DNA from: Desulfobulbus sp.
GTDB lineage: Bacteria; Desulfobacterota; Desulfobulbia; Desulfobulbales; Desulfobulbaceae
DNA: 16,130 nt
NCBI GenBank assembly: GCA_028684915.1
Contig: JAQUEZ010000133.1
Coordinates: 1 to 16,130 of the forward strand
Direction of reading: 5' to 3'
The notes under the pieces were generated by a model. The model was not told where the DNA came from, ran no database searches, and saw only the letters and a program-made list of their open reading frames with translations. Positions within the stretch are counted from its first letter, which is position 1; the number at the start of each line of letters is the position of its first letter. The position numbers and the translations under genes were made by a program. This document shows positions 8,731 to 15,731 of the stretch, piece after piece.

Positions 8731-9602
8731 AGTATCGGATCACCCATACCACTGCCTACAATTACTCCGAGCCAGCCTCGCTTTCCCAAAATGAGCTGTT
8801 CTTGACCCCGCGTTCCACCAACCGGCAGCAGGTACTGCAAACCCAGCTCAATTGCGTACCCCAACCTCAGTATTTACATCGCCGCATCGATTATTTCGGC
8901 AATGTTGCCCATGTCTTTATGATCGAACAGCCGCACAGCGAACTCTCGCTCACGGCAACCAGTATCGTCCGCACCGGCCGCAGCCTCCTTATCGAGCCCG
9001 GTGCAACCTTGCCCTGGGAGGAGGTCGTGTTACGCCTGCACCAACATCCGTTTTCCGAGGATCTCGATGCGTATCAGTTTACCTTTGCCAGCCCGATGGT
9101 CCTCATCAATCCCGAAATCCTGGCCTATGCCCGCACCTCTTTTCCACCCGGTATGCCGGTGCTCGAGGGGGGGATGGCGCTGATGCAGCGCATCTTCACT
9201 GAATTTGCCTACGATAAGACGGCGAGCACTGTAGACACCCCGGTGGATCAGGTACTTCTCAATAAGCGCGGGGTCTGTCAGGATTTTTCCCACCTGGCCA
9301 TCGCCTGCTTCCGTTCTCTGGGCTTGGCCGCTCGTTACGTCAGTGGCTATCTTGAAACTCTGGCTCCCCCGGGAAAACCCAAAATGGTCGGTGCCGACGC
9401 CTCCCATGCCTGGGTTTCGCTTTATGTGCCCGACGAGGGGTGGGTCGATCTCGATCCCACCAACAACATCATCCCCGGAGAAATGCACATCATCCTGGCC
9501 TGGGGCCGCGATTACAGCGATGTCGCACCGGTCAAGGGCGTAGTCATGGGCGGCGGGATGCATACGCTCGCGGTTGAGGTGGATGTCGCCCGGATGGAAT
9601 AA
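8727..9602 (+). CDS. transglutaminase-like cysteine protease family protein (COG1305)
   Basis: Stand-alone 291-aa transglutaminase-fold enzyme, probably a peptidase or amide-bond transferase, cytoplasmic (no signal peptide). The N-terminal 150 residues form the bacterial transglutaminase N-region, beginning MKYRITHTTAYNYSEP. The catalytic triad is complete: C184 in RGVCQDFSHLAIA, H227 in ASHAWVSLY and D243 in WVDLDPTNN. The C-terminus ends with GRDYSDVAPVKGVVMGGG, characteristic of this family. The ATG overlaps the stop of the fused ATP-grasp/alpha-E gene, implying translational coupling. It is a distant paralogue of the transglutaminase half of the 2853-6161 gene, so the operon has two such enzymes paired with two ATP-grasp/alpha-E units. 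The family is certain; the substrate is unknown. Confidence 0.93.
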   Translation: MKYRITHTTAYNYSEPASLSQNELFLTPRSTNRQQVLQTQLNCVPQPQYLHRRIDYFGNVAHVFMIEQPHSELSLTATSIVRTGRSLLIEPGATLPWEEVVLRLHQHPFSEDLDAYQFTFASPMVLINPEILAYARTSFPPGMPVLEGGMALMQRIFTEFAYDKTASTVDTPVDQVLLNKRGVCQDFSHLAIACFRSLGLAARYVSGYLETLAPPGKPKMVGADASHAWVSLYVPDEGWVDLDPTNNIIPGEMHIILAWGRDYSDVAPVKGVVMGGGMHTLAVEVDVARME

Positions 9603-9612
9603 GGAGACGGAT

Positions 9613-9945
9613 ATGCAAGGCAATCTTTTTGCCGGACTGGAACACCTCACCGGCACGGATGAGCAATTTGACGAGTTGTTGCAATCAGGCTTGCTGCGGG
9701 TGGAACGAATCGTTTCCACTGGCCAGGCGAGCCCACCCGACTTCTGGTACGACCAGGAACAAGGCGAATGGGTGGTGCTTTTAAGTGGATCGGCCGAGCT
9801 GCAGTTTGAGGACGACCCAGAACCCCGTCGTCTTGATCCCGGTGATTGGGTCAACATCGCCCCGCATCGCCGCCACCGGGTCAACTGGACCGATCCAGGG
9901 CAACCCACGGTATGGCTGGCTGTGCATTACTCACCTGAAAAATAG
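9613..9945 (+). CDS. small single-domain cupin
   Basis: 110-aa cupin beta-barrel protein. The ATG at 9613 is chosen because AAGGAG at 9601-9606 lies 6 bases before it and overlaps the stop codon of the preceding gene; an earlier in-frame ATG at 9574 would lie inside that gene. The sequence contains ERIVSTGQASPPDFWYDQ, then E-W-V-V-L-L-S-G, a PGDW turn, and PHRRHRVNW. The glutamate and histidines are the likely metal ligands of the two cupin motifs. Such cupins are common orphan proteins with no assigned reaction. Here it is the last gene of the ligase/transglutaminase operon, where other genomes can carry an NTN-hydrolase gene. Whether it belongs functionally to the system is unknown. Confidence 0.88.
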   Translation: MQGNLFAGLEHLTGTDEQFDELLQSGLLRVERIVSTGQASPPDFWYDQEQGEWVVLLSGSAELQFEDDPEPRRLDPGDWVNIAPHRRHRVNWTDPGQPTVWLAVHYSPEK

Positions 9946-10131
9946 TTTTTCCTCGCACCTTCCGGTTTTTTTCCCTTTTGTTGTATTCATATCGTGGCTG
10001 AATTCTTTTCTGACTGCTTATCCGGTTGGCGGTTAAAATCGGGCTTGTATGGAATTTTCTCCCTGAATGCAGGATGTTATTGACCAGAGATATGGGGTGT
10101 TGTAGGTACAAGATCACGTGATTTCAAACCT

Positions 10132-10166
10132 CCGCTGCAGAGGGGGCAGACTCTCCTCTCCAGCGG
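10132..10166 (+). promoter_or_regulatory. hairpin in the leader of the exported-protein gene
   Basis: CCGCTG (10132-10137) pairs with CAGCGG (10161-10166), and AGAGG (10139-10143) pairs with CCTCT (10155-10159), separated by a single C.C mismatch and closed by an 11-base loop. The right arm ends 38 bases before the ATG at 10205. No U-run follows directly, so it is a structured leader more than a terminator. A perfect 10-bp palindrome, ATCACGTGAT, lies just before it at 10113-10122, and a TTGACC that could be a -35 element lies at 10080-10085 without a good -10 match. The rest of 9946-10131 shows nothing I can name. Confidence 0.4.
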
Positions 10167-10204
10167 TTGGCTCTTTGATCTTTTGCCTCCTGGAGCTGAA
10201 TCCC

Positions 10205-11323
10205 ATGCGCCTCGCCCTGATGATTCTTGTCCTCGTGCTGTTTTCTTGCGGGAGTAGTCTGTCGGCTGCGACCGATTTCTGGTCCAACACGCCGCAATTG
10301 TCTAACAAAGGCAATGCGCAGCAGGGCGGTGGGTATACGGGCGCTCCTCTGCTGCGTTTTCATCGCTATCTTGATCGCACCGAGGCAGCCTTTCTCCTCT
10401 TGGTTCCCGAGGGTTGGACCACCGAAGGCGGTATTTTTCGGGTCGACCCAATGGCAGCGGGCGGAGCCGGTCAGTCGATCGAGGCCAAAATCGATTTCAC
10501 CCTCAGGCGCGATCCGCTTGGCCAAGTCATGATTCGTTTTATCCCCCATACCAATTATATCGTTCCCGGTGCCTACGGCTACGGCACGGTGATCAATGGC
10601 ATGCCGGTCTTGCCTATGCCCACCCCGGCAAACTTTCTCACCAGCAACTTCGGGCGTCTACGGCCTACGGCAACCAACGTTCGGGTGCTGGAAACCCATT
10701 CCCGTCCAGATATTGTGCAGGCCGTGCTCCAGGGGCCGAAGGCTCGTTCACTGCAGGCCAATGGCGCCCAATATTACGCTGATGCGGGAATGGTAACGGT
10801 CAGTTATCAAGAAAACGGAACCGCGTTCAAGGAAATGCTTTTTACCGCCATCGAAGGGTTTTCGATCATGGATGTGGCCATGTGGAGCAATTGCCTGACC
10901 ATTGTTGCCCGTGCTCCGGCAGCAGAGGCTGAAATCTGGATACCAGCGGTCAAAGTGGTGCTCAACTCCTTTGCGCTCAATCCCCGCTGGGCCGAAGCAG
11001 AAGCCCGGGGCCAACGATACCGGTCAGGCGTGGCCGCTGATACCATGGCCGCCATTGCCGAGATCGACCGCGCGATTGCCGCCAACCGCACCCAGACTCA
11101 GCAGTCGATCCAGCATGAAAACTACCTCAACCTGACCAACCAGGAAGAGTACCTCAACCCTTTTACCGGAACCACCGAATTGGGTAGTAACGAGTGGAAA
11201 TATCGATGGGAGAACAACGCCGGCGAGATCATCTATACCGACAACGGCACCTGGGACCCCAATATCGATCCCCAGGCTAACCTCCAGGGGTTTCAGCGCA
11301 GTGCAATCAGGCCACGGCGATAG
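10205..11323 (+). CDS. exported protein of unknown function
   Basis: 372 aa from ATG 10205, which has GGAG at 10192-10195 and starts a clear export signal (MRLALMILVLVLFSCGSSLS). The frame is open back to 10118, but that extension lacks a ribosome site. The signal could be cleaved after SLSA, or C15 in VLFSC could be a lipoprotein cysteine; the sequence allows both. The mature part is soluble, with no membrane span. It is rich in beta-type segments in the first 260 residues and has a helical AE/R-rich stretch (residues 255-300). The C-terminal region contains an aromatic W-K-Y-R-W-E-N-N-A-G-E motif followed by YTDNGTWDPN. I do not recognise the family. The gene lies between the ligase operon and a secreted deacetylase in the same direction, so an envelope role is plausible but unproven. 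Confidence 0.8.
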   Translation: MRLALMILVLVLFSCGSSLSAATDFWSNTPQLSNKGNAQQGGGYTGAPLLRFHRYLDRTEAAFLLLVPEGWTTEGGIFRVDPMAAGGAGQSIEAKIDFTLRRDPLGQVMIRFIPHTNYIVPGAYGYGTVINGMPVLPMPTPANFLTSNFGRLRPTATNVRVLETHSRPDIVQAVLQGPKARSLQANGAQYYADAGMVTVSYQENGTAFKEMLFTAIEGFSIMDVAMWSNCLTIVARAPAAEAEIWIPAVKVVLNSFALNPRWAEAEARGQRYRSGVAADTMAAIAEIDRAIAANRTQTQQSIQHENYLNLTNQEEYLNPFTGTTELGSNEWKYRWENNAGEIIYTDNGTWDPNIDPQANLQGFQRSAIRPRR

Positions 11324-11389
11324 GCATTGTCGCGAATGCAAAGCAAAACGGATGTGGGCTACGATTGTTGGTAATACAAGGAGAGAAAA

Positions 11390-12124
11390 TTGAAGTCCCG
11401 TATCGTGTTTATGGTATTCTTGATAGCCTTAGGTGCATCATCTCTTTGTGCCGAGGTGGTGACCAGCTTGCCGGGAAAAACTCCGGTCATCGCGCTCACC
11501 TTTGACGCCTGTGAAACGAAAACACCTTCGTTTTTTGACCAAAAAATAGTTATTTTTCTCCTGGCTGAGCAGATTCCCTTTACTCTCTTTATCAGCGGCA
11601 AATTTGCCCGGCGAAACGAGGATGAGTTGAAGGCGTTGTCACGCAATCCTCTGATCGAGGTTGAAAATCATTCCTTAAACCATGTCCAGCACATGGAACG
11701 GCTCAGTGATGATGACGTCATTCGCGAGGTGGTTGAATGCGGACAGCTGCTCACCGAGATCACCGGCCGCAAACCGATCTTTTTTCGCTTCCCTGCCGGT
11801 AATTACGATCAGCGAAGCTTGAATATAGTTGAAGGACTCGGCTACCTGGCAGTCCATTGGAGCTTTGCCAGCGGTGATCCAGATAAAAGGGTCAGCCCCA
11901 GTTGGCTCTCAACCCGGGTGCTCAGTCAGGCGAAGCAGGGAAGTATTCTCATCTTTCATATCAACGGCCGTGGTTACAGCACCGGAAAGGCGTTGCCGAA
12001 AATTGTGCAGCAGTTAAAAAGCCGTGGCTATCGTTTTGTGCTGCTGCGCGACCTGCTTACCTCTGATGATGGGGTCATGACCAAGCCTTCACTCAGGCAG
12101 ATATCGCCACCGGTCAGTTTTTAG
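11390..12124 (+). CDS. secreted polysaccharide deacetylase (NodB homology domain)
   Basis: 244 aa starting at a TTG, supported by AAGGAG at 11378-11383 (6-base spacing) and by the signal peptide it opens (MKSRIVFMVFLIALGASSLC, cleavage near CAEV). NodB motifs appear in order: TFDACE with D39, H94-x3-H98 in ENHSLNHVQ, R133-F-P-A-G137, and H190 in ILIFHINGRG. Expected role: metal-dependent removal of acetyl groups from an extracytoplasmic polysaccharide or peptidoglycan. The first motif has A40-C41 where the classic TFDDG has its metal-binding aspartate; I recall TFDAC-type variants in this superfamily, so the protein need not be inactive. The 3' end overlaps the convergent acetyltransferase gene by 11 bp. 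Confidence 0.88.
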   Translation: MKSRIVFMVFLIALGASSLCAEVVTSLPGKTPVIALTFDACETKTPSFFDQKIVIFLLAEQIPFTLFISGKFARRNEDELKALSRNPLIEVENHSLNHVQHMERLSDDDVIREVVECGQLLTEITGRKPIFFRFPAGNYDQRSLNIVEGLGYLAVHWSFASGDPDKRVSPSWLSTRVLSQAKQGSILIFHINGRGYSTGKALPKIVQQLKSRGYRFVLLRDLLTSDDGVMTKPSLRQISPPVSF

Positions 12125-12620
12125 GCGAAAGCCTCTTTCGCAGCAAAATTTCACTGTAGCCGCTGGCCACCAGATCGGTCAGGGGGGCAACTTCAACAAA
12201 ACCGGCTGTTTGGTAAAAAAGACGTGCCCGGGTGTTGAACTCTGAGGTCACCGTCCACAGATTGTCGGCACCAAGCCGGGCTTCTTCTTCAATCCAGGCC
12301 AGGAGCATCCGGCCTAGGCCCCGACCTTGCGCTGGTGGGAAAACGGCCAGTAACTCAAGGGAGGGACCTCGCAGCCAGGGAAGGCGTATGCAGACCACCC
12401 CCACCGTCTCACCCGATTCCTGCACCGAAAAGCGTTGAAGAGCGGAATCCCTTCCGGCCAGATAACATTCGAGCGCGGGAGCGCCATAGCCCAATCGCGC
12501 CCAAGGATCCATCACCGCAAGCTGATTGGCAATCGATTCCGCCTCAAATGGCTCCAGTCTGTTTAATGAAAGGGAAGAGACGCAATAGCTGATCGCTGCA
12601 AAGGAATTTGAGGGGCTCAT
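12114..12620 (-). CDS. GNAT-family N-acetyltransferase
   Basis: 168-aa acetyl-CoA-dependent acetyltransferase. The acetyl-CoA-binding motif A is clear: LELLAVFPPAQGRGLGRMLL, with Q-G-R-G-L-G as the pyrophosphate loop. It is followed by a TSEFNTRARLFYQTAGFVEV segment, the usual motif B with the tyrosine and G-F. The length is normal for a single GNAT domain and no signal peptide is seen. Its ATG overlaps the stop of the upstream glycosyltransferase by four bases (ATGA), so it is translated from the same message. The substrate cannot be told. Acting on a sugar or amino sugar is possible given the neighbour, but RimI-like or small-amine targets are equally compatible. Confidence 0.87.
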   Translation of the reverse strand: MSPSNSFAAISYCVSSLSLNRLEPFEAESIANQLAVMDPWARLGYGAPALECYLAGRDSALQRFSVQESGETVGVVCIRLPWLRGPSLELLAVFPPAQGRGLGRMLLAWIEEEARLGADNLWTVTSEFNTRARLFYQTAGFVEVAPLTDLVASGYSEILLRKRLSPKN

Positions 12621-13867
12621 GGCGACTTGAAAAAGAGGGGCGTCGAACGGGGAGAGGAGACCAGATCGTTGATCAACTCCATTTGTTGAGGAAGAGTAAC
12701 TCGATGTAAATCATAGCGTGACTGAATAAGAGCACGGGCATTGTCGCGGAGGTGTTTCATTTCTTTTTTCCGGGAAAGAGCCTCGCATACCCGATCACTG
12801 ATTTCCTCGGCTGAAAAAAAGTCCACCAGTAGTCCTGTTTCCCCATCGATTAGCACTTCTTCCACAGGAGGCGTTCTTGAGGCGATAAGTACACAGCCAA
12901 CAGACATTGCCTCCAGACATGACCACGAGAGCACAAAGGGATAGGTCAGGTAAACATGAGCCGAAGAGACCCTCAGCGCATTGAGGTAGGTCTCATAGGG
13001 GACTCTCCCTAGGAAGTGTACTCGATCGGCATCAAGGCGAACCTCTTTCAGGTAGCGCTCTTTATATGTTTCCCCCTCCGGTAGCCGTAGGCCATAGGAG
13101 ACATCCTCGCCGCCGATAATAACGACATGGGCATTTGGACGCTGGATCAGAATTTGGGGAATGGCTCGCATGAACGAATGAAAGCCGCGGTAGGGTTCCA
13201 AGTTTCTGGCCACATAGGTGACGACTTCGTCACCTATGCTCAACGTAGGTTTCCCTTGTCCCAATGAAAGGGTGGCATGGGTGTCCGGGCAAGCCTTTTG
13301 GGTGTTTATACCGTCATGCACAGGGTGGATTTTTTCTCTAAATTCTTTAGGGTATTGACGTCGCTGCCAGGATGTCGGGCTAATCCCCGCATCACACGCC
13401 ACCAATGAGTGGAGCTGAGTACTATTTTTAATCCGTATTTTCAACGTTGTATCCAAGCTCGATGGATACTCTGGGTCAAAACCAATGTCACTGCCTTGGG
13501 CGCGATAATAAAACTCACAATAAATGAGAAGCTTGGCTTGTGGGTAAACGTCTTTAACAAAAAGAGTTTCCCCCCAACCGGGATGACCACAGATTATATC
13601 TGGAAAGAAGCCTGTATTTTTGAGTTCAAGACAAGCTCTGAAAATCTGTTGGCCTCGACGGACATGGCGTTCGAAATCTTGAATGTAATGATGGGTTGAA
13701 GTTGCAGTCCCCTGAGGCATTGAGTAGGTAAGCACCGAGTAGCTGAAGTCAGGTCGTGTTTTTTGTTCGCCGATAGCAACAACCTGATGACGCGGATTTT
13801 GGGCCATAGCAGCGGCAAGATGCACGTATTGGCCAGGATAGTTTTGATGGATAAAGAGGATATTCAT
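12617..13867 (-). CDS. GT4-family glycosyltransferase
   Basis: 416-aa GT-B fold enzyme, first gene of a two-gene minus-strand unit. It begins MNILFIHQNYPGQYVHLAAA, the N-terminal Glyco_trans_4-type donor/acceptor domain. It continues with NLEPYRGFHSFMRAIPQIL and HVVIIGG, and the GT4 nucleotide-sugar region SWSCLEAMSVGCVLIASRTP-PVEEV. In the usual EX7E motif the second glutamate is present (SCLEAM), but the first position is F in PFVLSWSCLE, a pattern I associate with this subfamily. No strong ribosome site precedes the ATG, and the leader is formed by the repeat at 13880-13967. It probably builds a cell-surface glycan; the sugar donor and acceptor are unknown. Confidence 0.9.
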   Translation of the reverse strand: MNILFIHQNYPGQYVHLAAAMAQNPRHQVVAIGEQKTRPDFSYSVLTYSMPQGTATSTHHYIQDFERHVRRGQQIFRACLELKNTGFFPDIICGHPGWGETLFVKDVYPQAKLLIYCEFYYRAQGSDIGFDPEYPSSLDTTLKIRIKNSTQLHSLVACDAGISPTSWQRRQYPKEFREKIHPVHDGINTQKACPDTHATLSLGQGKPTLSIGDEVVTYVARNLEPYRGFHSFMRAIPQILIQRPNAHVVIIGGEDVSYGLRLPEGETYKERYLKEVRLDADRVHFLGRVPYETYLNALRVSSAHVYLTYPFVLSWSCLEAMSVGCVLIASRTPPVEEVLIDGETGLLVDFFSAEEISDRVCEALSRKKEMKHLRDNARALIQSRYDLHRVTLPQQMELINDLVSSPRSTPLFFKSP

Positions 13868-13879
13868 GTAAAAATGATC

Positions 13880-13967
13880 GACGGCGTCGGGAAAAATGCT
13901 CTTCCTTGTATATTGTGTTTTTTCCTAGCCATCTCTTAGAGTGTGAGGGGCTTGTTACAAGTTCATC
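13880..13967. repeat. 88-bp relative of the MITE-like element
   Basis: It aligns end to end with the 89-bp element at 2731-2819 with one gap. GACGGCGTCG replaces GATGGCCTCG at the left end, the central TTTTTTCCTAGCCATCT is nearly identical to TTTTTTCTTAGCCATCT, and CAAGTTCATC replaces CGAGTCCATT at the right end. The middle of the left half is poorly conserved. No matching direct repeat is visible in the flanks (AAATGATC and ATGCTTGA), so this copy is probably older. It lies 12 bp upstream of the glycosyltransferase start and so forms part of that gene's leader or promoter. Confidence 0.55.
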
Positions 13968-14457
13968 ATGCTTGATTACCCACAGTTTTGAGGGCAGTCA
14001 ATGTATAAAAAATGGTTCAAATATGCCTCTACGCCGCAGAAAAATAACCTCTCTGACGATTTTCGCTCACCCTTCCTAAAATGCATCTGCCCTTTTCGGT
14101 AGCACAATCCCTCACCTCAGCCGTAATGAGTTGTGTAGGCGCTTACGGTCCGGGTCCATCAACCTGCTATCCGTTGCAGCGCTGATTCGATACAACATCT
14201 CATCGCTGAGCTAAACGCCACCCAAGCAGTTTTCCGGGGACTGATTTCCGGGTAACCTGCGAATTGGTGACATAACAAAATCTCTCGAGGTCAGGAGGTC
14301 TGACCTTGCGGTCGGGTGATACAAAGGCCCTGCTCACCCTTTGGAGATGGTACTCGATAGTGCCGTTGCGTCGCTCTTTGGTCAGGCAGTAATCGGCACC
14401 GATATTTTCGACCCTTGATTATCTCACCCACTAAGCCATATACTCAGAAAATCTAAA
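13968..14457. other. gene-poor region with a possible decayed reading frame
   Basis: About 490 bp without a convincing gene. On the minus strand an open stretch of 72 codons (14200-14418) lacks a start codon and reads VENIGADYCLTKERRNGTIE onward; its composition is protein-like, but I do not recognise it. A perfect 7-bp inverted repeat, AGGTCAG at 14288-14294 and CTGACCT at 14300-14306 with a 5-base loop, lies inside it. The GC content is close to the native genes, unlike the serine hydrolase that follows. A relic of a disrupted gene or mobile element is one explanation; chance is another. Confidence 0.3.
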
Positions 14458-14471
14458 ATGAATCGATTCAT
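14458..14471. promoter_or_regulatory. perfect 14-bp palindrome, candidate operator
   Basis: ATGAATCGATTCAT reads identically on both strands. It ends 21 bases before the start codon of the serine hydrolase and overlaps the beginning of a TATAAAAT stretch (14471-14478) that could serve as a -10 element. A homodimeric regulator bound here would block that promoter. The regulator is unknown. Confidence 0.4.
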
Positions 14472-14472
14472 A

Positions 14473-14491
14473 TAAAATGAGAATTATTTTC
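14473..14491 (+). promoter_or_regulatory. Fur-box-like sequence
   Basis: TAAAATGAGAATTATTTTC agrees with the classical 19-bp Fur consensus (GATAATGATAATCATTATC) at 14 of 19 positions and contains the common GAGAAT variant. It ends one base before the ATG of the serine hydrolase and covers its ribosome-binding region. High AT content makes chance matches more likely, so iron control is only a hypothesis. Confidence 0.35.
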
Positions 14492-14492
14492 A

Positions 14493-15659
14493 ATGAAAAC
14501 GCACTCAAAAATCGTTCCAATTGTTACAGCTTTGCTATGTTTGGCATTTTTTCAAACAGGGGAATGCAAATTAGATTACGCCAAGGTCTACAGTGATGAA
14601 TTAACAAAAATACAGAAAGAAATATCTAAAGAATTAAATGCACCGGGTGACGTACTGTATGTAAAGTTTCCTGACGGATCAGTTTGGGTTAAAGCATTTG
14701 GGTTAGCGGAATTAGGAAATATAAAAAACAATTCTGTAAATTTAAACATGCAATTTAGGATTGCCAGTGTAACAAAAACATTTATAGGAACAGCAATTTT
14801 ACAATTAGTTAAAAATAACAAGTTTAAATTAGATGACAGTATGTCAGTTTTATTTCCAGGACTTATTAAATATGAAAATTTAATAACAGTTAGAATGCTA
14901 CTTAATCACAGTAGCGGTATTAAAGATTACGCAACAAGTGATGAATTTACAGAAATATATGTAAATGATTTCAATAAATCATGGGAATTTAATGAACTTT
15001 ATAAATTCATAGACAAAGATACATTTCAAGGCACACCAGGTGGTGAAGCATATTATAGTAATACAAACTATTACTTACTCGGGATGATCATTGAAAAATT
15101 CTCAAAAACTAGTCTTGATAAATATTTAAAACAAGAAATTTTTGATAAATTAGGCATGAATAGCACCTATTTCCCCACTACAAATGATTTGAAAGGTAAT
15201 TTTGCTCATGGCTATTTTGATCGAAATGAAAACGGTTCTTTCGGTGAGGATGAGGATGTTTCATCTCAAAATCCTACGGCAATATGGGCTGCTGGGATGG
15301 TTGTGTCAACTGTCAAAGATCTATCAATATGGATAGATGAACTCTTCAATGGATCATTGATAGGCAATGACCTGCAAAAAGAAAGATTTAAAATTAATAC
15401 TCACTTAAATGGCGCACCCGATTTTGTAAATATTGGGCTTGGCATCGCCGAAATTGATCAAGCTATTGGCCACACAGGAGCCATACCAGGGTTCACCTCC
15501 GTACTGTTTAGGTATAAAGGGGCTGATATAATAGCTCTTTCAAATTGCTTTCACACAAGGAGTGAAATGGGGAGTGTAGCGGAAAAACTACTTGAAAATG
15601 TTAAATCAAAGGTTGTCGACAAGATAAAAACAACAAAAAAGATGCCCGATAACGAGTAA
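14493..15659 (+). CDS. secreted serine hydrolase, beta-lactamase/CubicO family (class C fold)
   Basis: 388 aa. The N-terminal export signal MKTHSKIVPIVTALLCLAFF is followed by a mature penicillin-binding-like domain. The three active-site motifs are present: S92-V-T-K95 (SxxK), Y188-S-N190 (YxN) in AYYSNTNYYLLG, and H327-T-G329 in GHTGAIPGF, the counterpart of KTG. The spacing is right for this superfamily, which includes D-aminopeptidases, esterases and carboxypeptidases. Actual beta-lactamase activity should not be assumed. Codon use is strongly AT-biased (many AAA, TTA, AAT, ATA), unlike every neighbour, which indicates recent horizontal transfer. The ribosome site is weak (GAGA). A palindrome and a Fur-like site lie upstream, and a terminator-like hairpin lies about 70 bp downstream. 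Confidence 0.9.
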   Translation: MKTHSKIVPIVTALLCLAFFQTGECKLDYAKVYSDELTKIQKEISKELNAPGDVLYVKFPDGSVWVKAFGLAELGNIKNNSVNLNMQFRIASVTKTFIGTAILQLVKNNKFKLDDSMSVLFPGLIKYENLITVRMLLNHSSGIKDYATSDEFTEIYVNDFNKSWEFNELYKFIDKDTFQGTPGGEAYYSNTNYYLLGMIIEKFSKTSLDKYLKQEIFDKLGMNSTYFPTTNDLKGNFAHGYFDRNENGSFGEDEDVSSQNPTAIWAAGMVVSTVKDLSIWIDELFNGSLIGNDLQKERFKINTHLNGAPDFVNIGLGIAEIDQAIGHTGAIPGFTSVLFRYKGADIIALSNCFHTRSEMGSVAEKLLENVKSKVVDKIKTTKKMPDNE

Positions 15660-15731
15660 ATCCCCTGCAAAAGGCGTTTATCTATATGGGTGCATCCGAA
15701 GTTTATGGAATTATTTAACACGTCGGATCCT

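Noticed and set aside
9030..9908. Minus-strand open frame of 292 codons opposite the transglutaminase and cupin
   Set aside because: It covers the catalytic Cys and His codons of a solid transglutaminase and the junction with the cupin; there is no independent support.
9936..9952. GAAAAA-TAG-TTTTTC inverted repeat at the cupin stop codon as a terminator
   Set aside because: The stem is almost all A-T with a three-base loop inside the end of the coding sequence; it is too weak to call.
13409..13699. Plus-strand 96-codon open frame inside the glycosyltransferase
   Set aside because: It is opposite conserved GT4 sequence and has no ribosome site or known motif.
13872..13975. Target-site duplication around the second repeat copy
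   Set aside because: The flanking octamers AAATGATC and ATGCTTGA do not match convincingly, so no duplication is claimed for this copy.
14493..15659. Calling the serine hydrolase an antibiotic-resistance beta-lactamase
   Set aside because: SxxK, YxN and HTG motifs are shared by many esterases and peptidases of this superfamily; sequence alone does not support resistance.
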